Shown here piece by piece: positions 61,987-64,000 of a stretch of 64,000 nucleotides of DNA; positions within the stretch are counted from its first letter, which is position 1, and the number at the start of each line of letters is the position of its first letter. Position numbers and translations under genes: made by a program. The notes under the pieces were generated by a model. The model searched no databases. It was not told where the DNA came from and saw nothing but the letters and a program-made list of their open reading frames with translations. Source of the DNA: Rhodoferax sp. AJA081-3 (GTDB lineage Bacteria; Pseudomonadota; Gammaproteobacteria; Burkholderiales; Burkholderiaceae_C); the NCBI RefSeq assembly GCF_017798165.1, contig NZ_CP059068.1:3100001-3164000 (forward strand), written 5' to 3'.

Positions 61987-62772
61987 ATGTGCCTGATCGC
62001 CTGGAACTGGCAACCCCACAGTGCCACACCTCTGCTGTTACTGGCCAACCGCGACGAGTTTTATGCCCGCCCCGCCTTGCCCCTGCATTGGTGGGCGCCT
62101 GATGCGAATGGCGCCCAGATCCTGGCCGGCAAGGACGTGCAGGGTGGCGGCACCTGGCTGGGCCTGAGCCGCACCGGGCGCCTGGCCGCCCTCACCAACT
62201 TCCGCAGCGCCGAGCCCCAGCGTACCAATACACCCTCTCGCGGGGAACTGGTGGCGGGCTTTCTGCACAGTGATCTCCCCGCGCATGCCTACCTGCAGCA
62301 ACTGGCACGGCACTGTGCAGACTACAACCCCTTCAACCTGCTGGTGTTTGACGGCCAGCAGCTGATGGGGCTGGAGAGCCGTGGCGCCAAGGTGTTGCAC
62401 CACACGCCGGGCCTGGGCGCGGTCTCCAACGCCGACTTCCACACCCCCTGGCCAAAACTGACACAACTGCAAAATGGACTGGCCGCACAACCCCCCGCCA
62501 GTGGTGCTGCGGGCCTGCGCCACTACCTACCCTTGTTGCAGGACCGCAGCCTGGTGCCCGACGCCGCCCTGCCCAACACCGGCGTCCCGCTAGAACTGGA
62601 ACGGGTGTTGTCCGCCGTCTTCATCGCTACCCCTGGCTACGGCACACGGGCCTGCAGCGTACTTGCGCTGCACCAGGACCATGCGGAATTCTTGGAACAG
62701 AGTTTGGGTCCGCAGGGGTTGTTGGGCGAAATAGAAGAGCGGTTCGCGCTCCAGCGAGCGGAATTCACCTGA
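61987..62772 (+). CDS. NRDE-family (TANGO2-like) protein
   Basis: 261 aa. MCLIAWNWQPHSATPLLLLANRDEFYARPALPLHWW is the NRDE signature (Asn-Arg-Asp-Glu at about 21-24), then GGTWLGLSRTGRLAALTNFR near 55-75. The Cys at position 2 is the predicted nucleophile of an N-terminal nucleophile fold. The function in bacteria is not established. It begins 9 bases after the Lrp-type gene and converges with the multicopper oxidase gene. Confidence 0.9.
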   Translation: MCLIAWNWQPHSATPLLLLANRDEFYARPALPLHWWAPDANGAQILAGKDVQGGGTWLGLSRTGRLAALTNFRSAEPQRTNTPSRGELVAGFLHSDLPAHAYLQQLARHCADYNPFNLLVFDGQQLMGLESRGAKVLHHTPGLGAVSNADFHTPWPKLTQLQNGLAAQPPASGAAGLRHYLPLLQDRSLVPDAALPNTGVPLELERVLSAVFIATPGYGTRACSVLALHQDHAEFLEQSLGPQGLLGEIEERFALQRAEFT

Positions 62773-62776
62773 CAAC

Positions 62777-64000
62777 CTAGGCCACCACCTCCACCAGTTG
62801 CATCATGCCCAGGTCCTCATGGTCCAGCGCATGGCAGTGCCACACGTATTTGCCTATGAAGTCCGTGAAGCGCATCCGGAAGGTGATGCTTCCGCCATTG
62901 GGAGGTACCGGCAAGGTGTCTGCCCAGTAGGGCGTGACGGCTTCGCCGTTGACCTTGACCACATAACTGTCGTTGACATGGATGTGGAAGGGATGGGGGT
63001 ATCCGTTGATGTTCTGGATCGTCCACTCCTCCACCGCGTTCAGGGCCACGGTCTGGGTTGCCGTCAATGACGACTGGAAGGGCGACAGCTTCGCGCTGGA
63101 ACTGGCATCCCCCGACGAGAAGACGGTGTTGGCCATGCCGTCGGCACCATCACCCAGAGGAATAAACCAGCTTTCGCCCGCCGGAATGGGTGAAGCCAGG
63201 CGGTCGCTGGTGCTGGGCAAGATGGCCAGCACCAGGTTGCGCTGTTTGCCACCATGGCTGGCCAGCTCGGCGTCGGTGATGGGCAGGTGGTCGACATACC
63301 GGGGCAGGTCAGTGGCCAGCGGCAGCGCTGTGGACACCGGGAAACCTTCAACCACGATGCGGGCCACCACTTCATCCTTGTCGCTAGAAATGGCTTTTAC
63401 CGAACGCAGGTAGTAGGTGCCGGGCACATTGCTGGCCTTGACGATGACCGAGTTGCGGTTGCCCGGATACAGCACATTGCCCGGCCACTTCTGGTTGTTG
63501 ACCGTGCTGCCAGACCCATAGTCGCCAGAGGTTGCCAGGTTGACGGACTTGAAGGTGCGGTCCAGCACATTGCCGTCCTTGGCATAAAGCAGCATGGTGT
63601 GGTCGTCCAGCACCGGGTTGAACGGGTAGAACGACGCCGTGTTGATGAAGTGCCAGTTTTGCACCTCGCCCGGGCGCATCACGATGGTGGGCTGGTAGGC
63701 ACCGTTCAACAGGAAGGACGATGCATCGGAGTTGACCGAATCGTAGAAGGACTCGGTCTTGCCATCCTTGTTCAGCGTGACCTTGTGCACATGGATCACC
63801 CGCTCGCGGATGTCAGACGACGTGATGAACTTGTCGGCTGGGTCACGGATGAGGATGGCACCAAACATGCCGCTGGAGACCTGCACATTGGACGATCCAT
63901 GCAGATGCGGGTGGTACCAGTAGATGCCATTGGTGTGGTCCATGGGAATGGTCACCTCGTGCTGGCGGCTGGCGCCGGGCAGCACACCGGCCTCTGCCAC
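62777..64000 (-). CDS. Multicopper oxidase, C-terminal 407 residues (5' end beyond window)
   Basis: The N terminus is missing at the window edge. Copper ligands are seen in YWYHPHLHG near residue 29, HPFHIHVND near 337 and the C-terminal HCHALDHEDLGMMQLVEV, which contains the His-Cys-His and type 1 Met/Leu positions. These oxidise phenols, bilirubin-like compounds or metal ions with O2. Secretion cannot be judged without the start. Confidence 0.9.
   Translation of the reverse strand: MAEAGVLPGASRQHEVTIPMDHTNGIYWYHPHLHGSSNVQVSSGMFGAILIRDPADKFITSSDIRERVIHVHKVTLNKDGKTESFYDSVNSDASSFLLNGAYQPTIVMRPGEVQNWHFINTASFYPFNPVLDDHTMLLYAKDGNVLDRTFKSVNLATSGDYGSGSTVNNQKWPGNVLYPGNRNSVIVKASNVPGTYYLRSVKAISSDKDEVVARIVVEGFPVSTALPLATDLPRYVDHLPITDAELASHGGKQRNLVLAILPSTSDRLASPIPAGESWFIPLGDGADGMANTVFSSGDASSSAKLSPFQSSLTATQTVALNAVEEWTIQNINGYPHPFHIHVNDSYVVKVNGEAVTPYWADTLPVPPNGGSITFRMRFTDFIGKYVWHCHALDHEDLGMMQLVEVVA

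Overview
The window is a chromosomal replication-origin region of a betaproteobacterium, most likely Comamonadaceae (Rhodoferax/Polaromonas/Acidovorax type). This rests on the GC-rich coding, the gene order (rpmH-rnpA-yidD-yidC-mnmE facing away from dnaA-dnaN-gyrB; mnmG-rsmG-parA-parB nearby), a longer IF-1 next to gyrB, and the DUF692/DUF2063 metallophore genes. No taxonomic search was possible. No rRNA, tRNA or CRISPR was seen.

Layout. 1-10.5 kb: start of a cobalamin adenosyltransferase, two FAD oxidoreductases, a complete IS30-family element (2930-4023), a di-haem peroxidase lipoprotein, a BaeSR-like two-component pair, a CPBP membrane protein and small unknowns. 10.5-19.5 kb (all minus strand): mnmG, two small envelope-type unknowns, rsmG, a LysE exporter, parA, a small hydrolase, parB, a methyltransferase and a degenerate HD-GYP protein. 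Three parS sites lie inside mnmG and rsmG. 20-28.6 kb: FMN reductase, toxin-antitoxin pair, and a Crp/Fnr regulator divergent from an aldolase / aldehyde dehydrogenase / Tat protein / GMC oxidoreductase operon, then a solute-binding protein, GST and GNAT. 28.7-34.5 kb: a lipid-type cluster of wax ester synthase/DGAT, an unusually long protein with a cyanobacterial-type acyl-ACP-reductase domain, and a CoA transferase. 35-40.3 kb: a bufferin-type metal-binding peptide operon (bufA-bufB-bufC), closely followed by a GGDEF/EAL gene and divergent from an ECF sigma / zinc-finger anti-sigma pair. 40.4-48.8 kb: RRM protein, SDR, lptC-kdsC-kdsD, Kef-type antiporter, apt, mnmE. 48.9-57.5 kb: the origin block. 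gyrB carries an apparent one-base deletion near 55041. 57.5-64 kb: small unknown, structured intergenic stretch, MFS, DAHP synthase, a glutamine amidotransferase, Lrp-type regulator, NRDE protein and the 3' part of a multicopper oxidase.

The most unusual feature is the set of small non-coding elements. Family A (nine copies plus a half copy, about 55-60 bp) has a conserved AGCCCCCGT block and a 3' hairpin GCTAY-N7-RTAGC. It sits between genes, supplies start-proximal or stop sequences, and is embedded in frame in three genes (GMC oxidoreductase, bufC, mnmE). Family B (five copies, about 90 bp) has an asymmetric conserved core between long inverted arms whose sequence is unique to each copy. 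Four of its five copies form two head-to-head pairs. A third, different palindrome sits in frame inside parB. These elements are the best candidates here for something not yet described.
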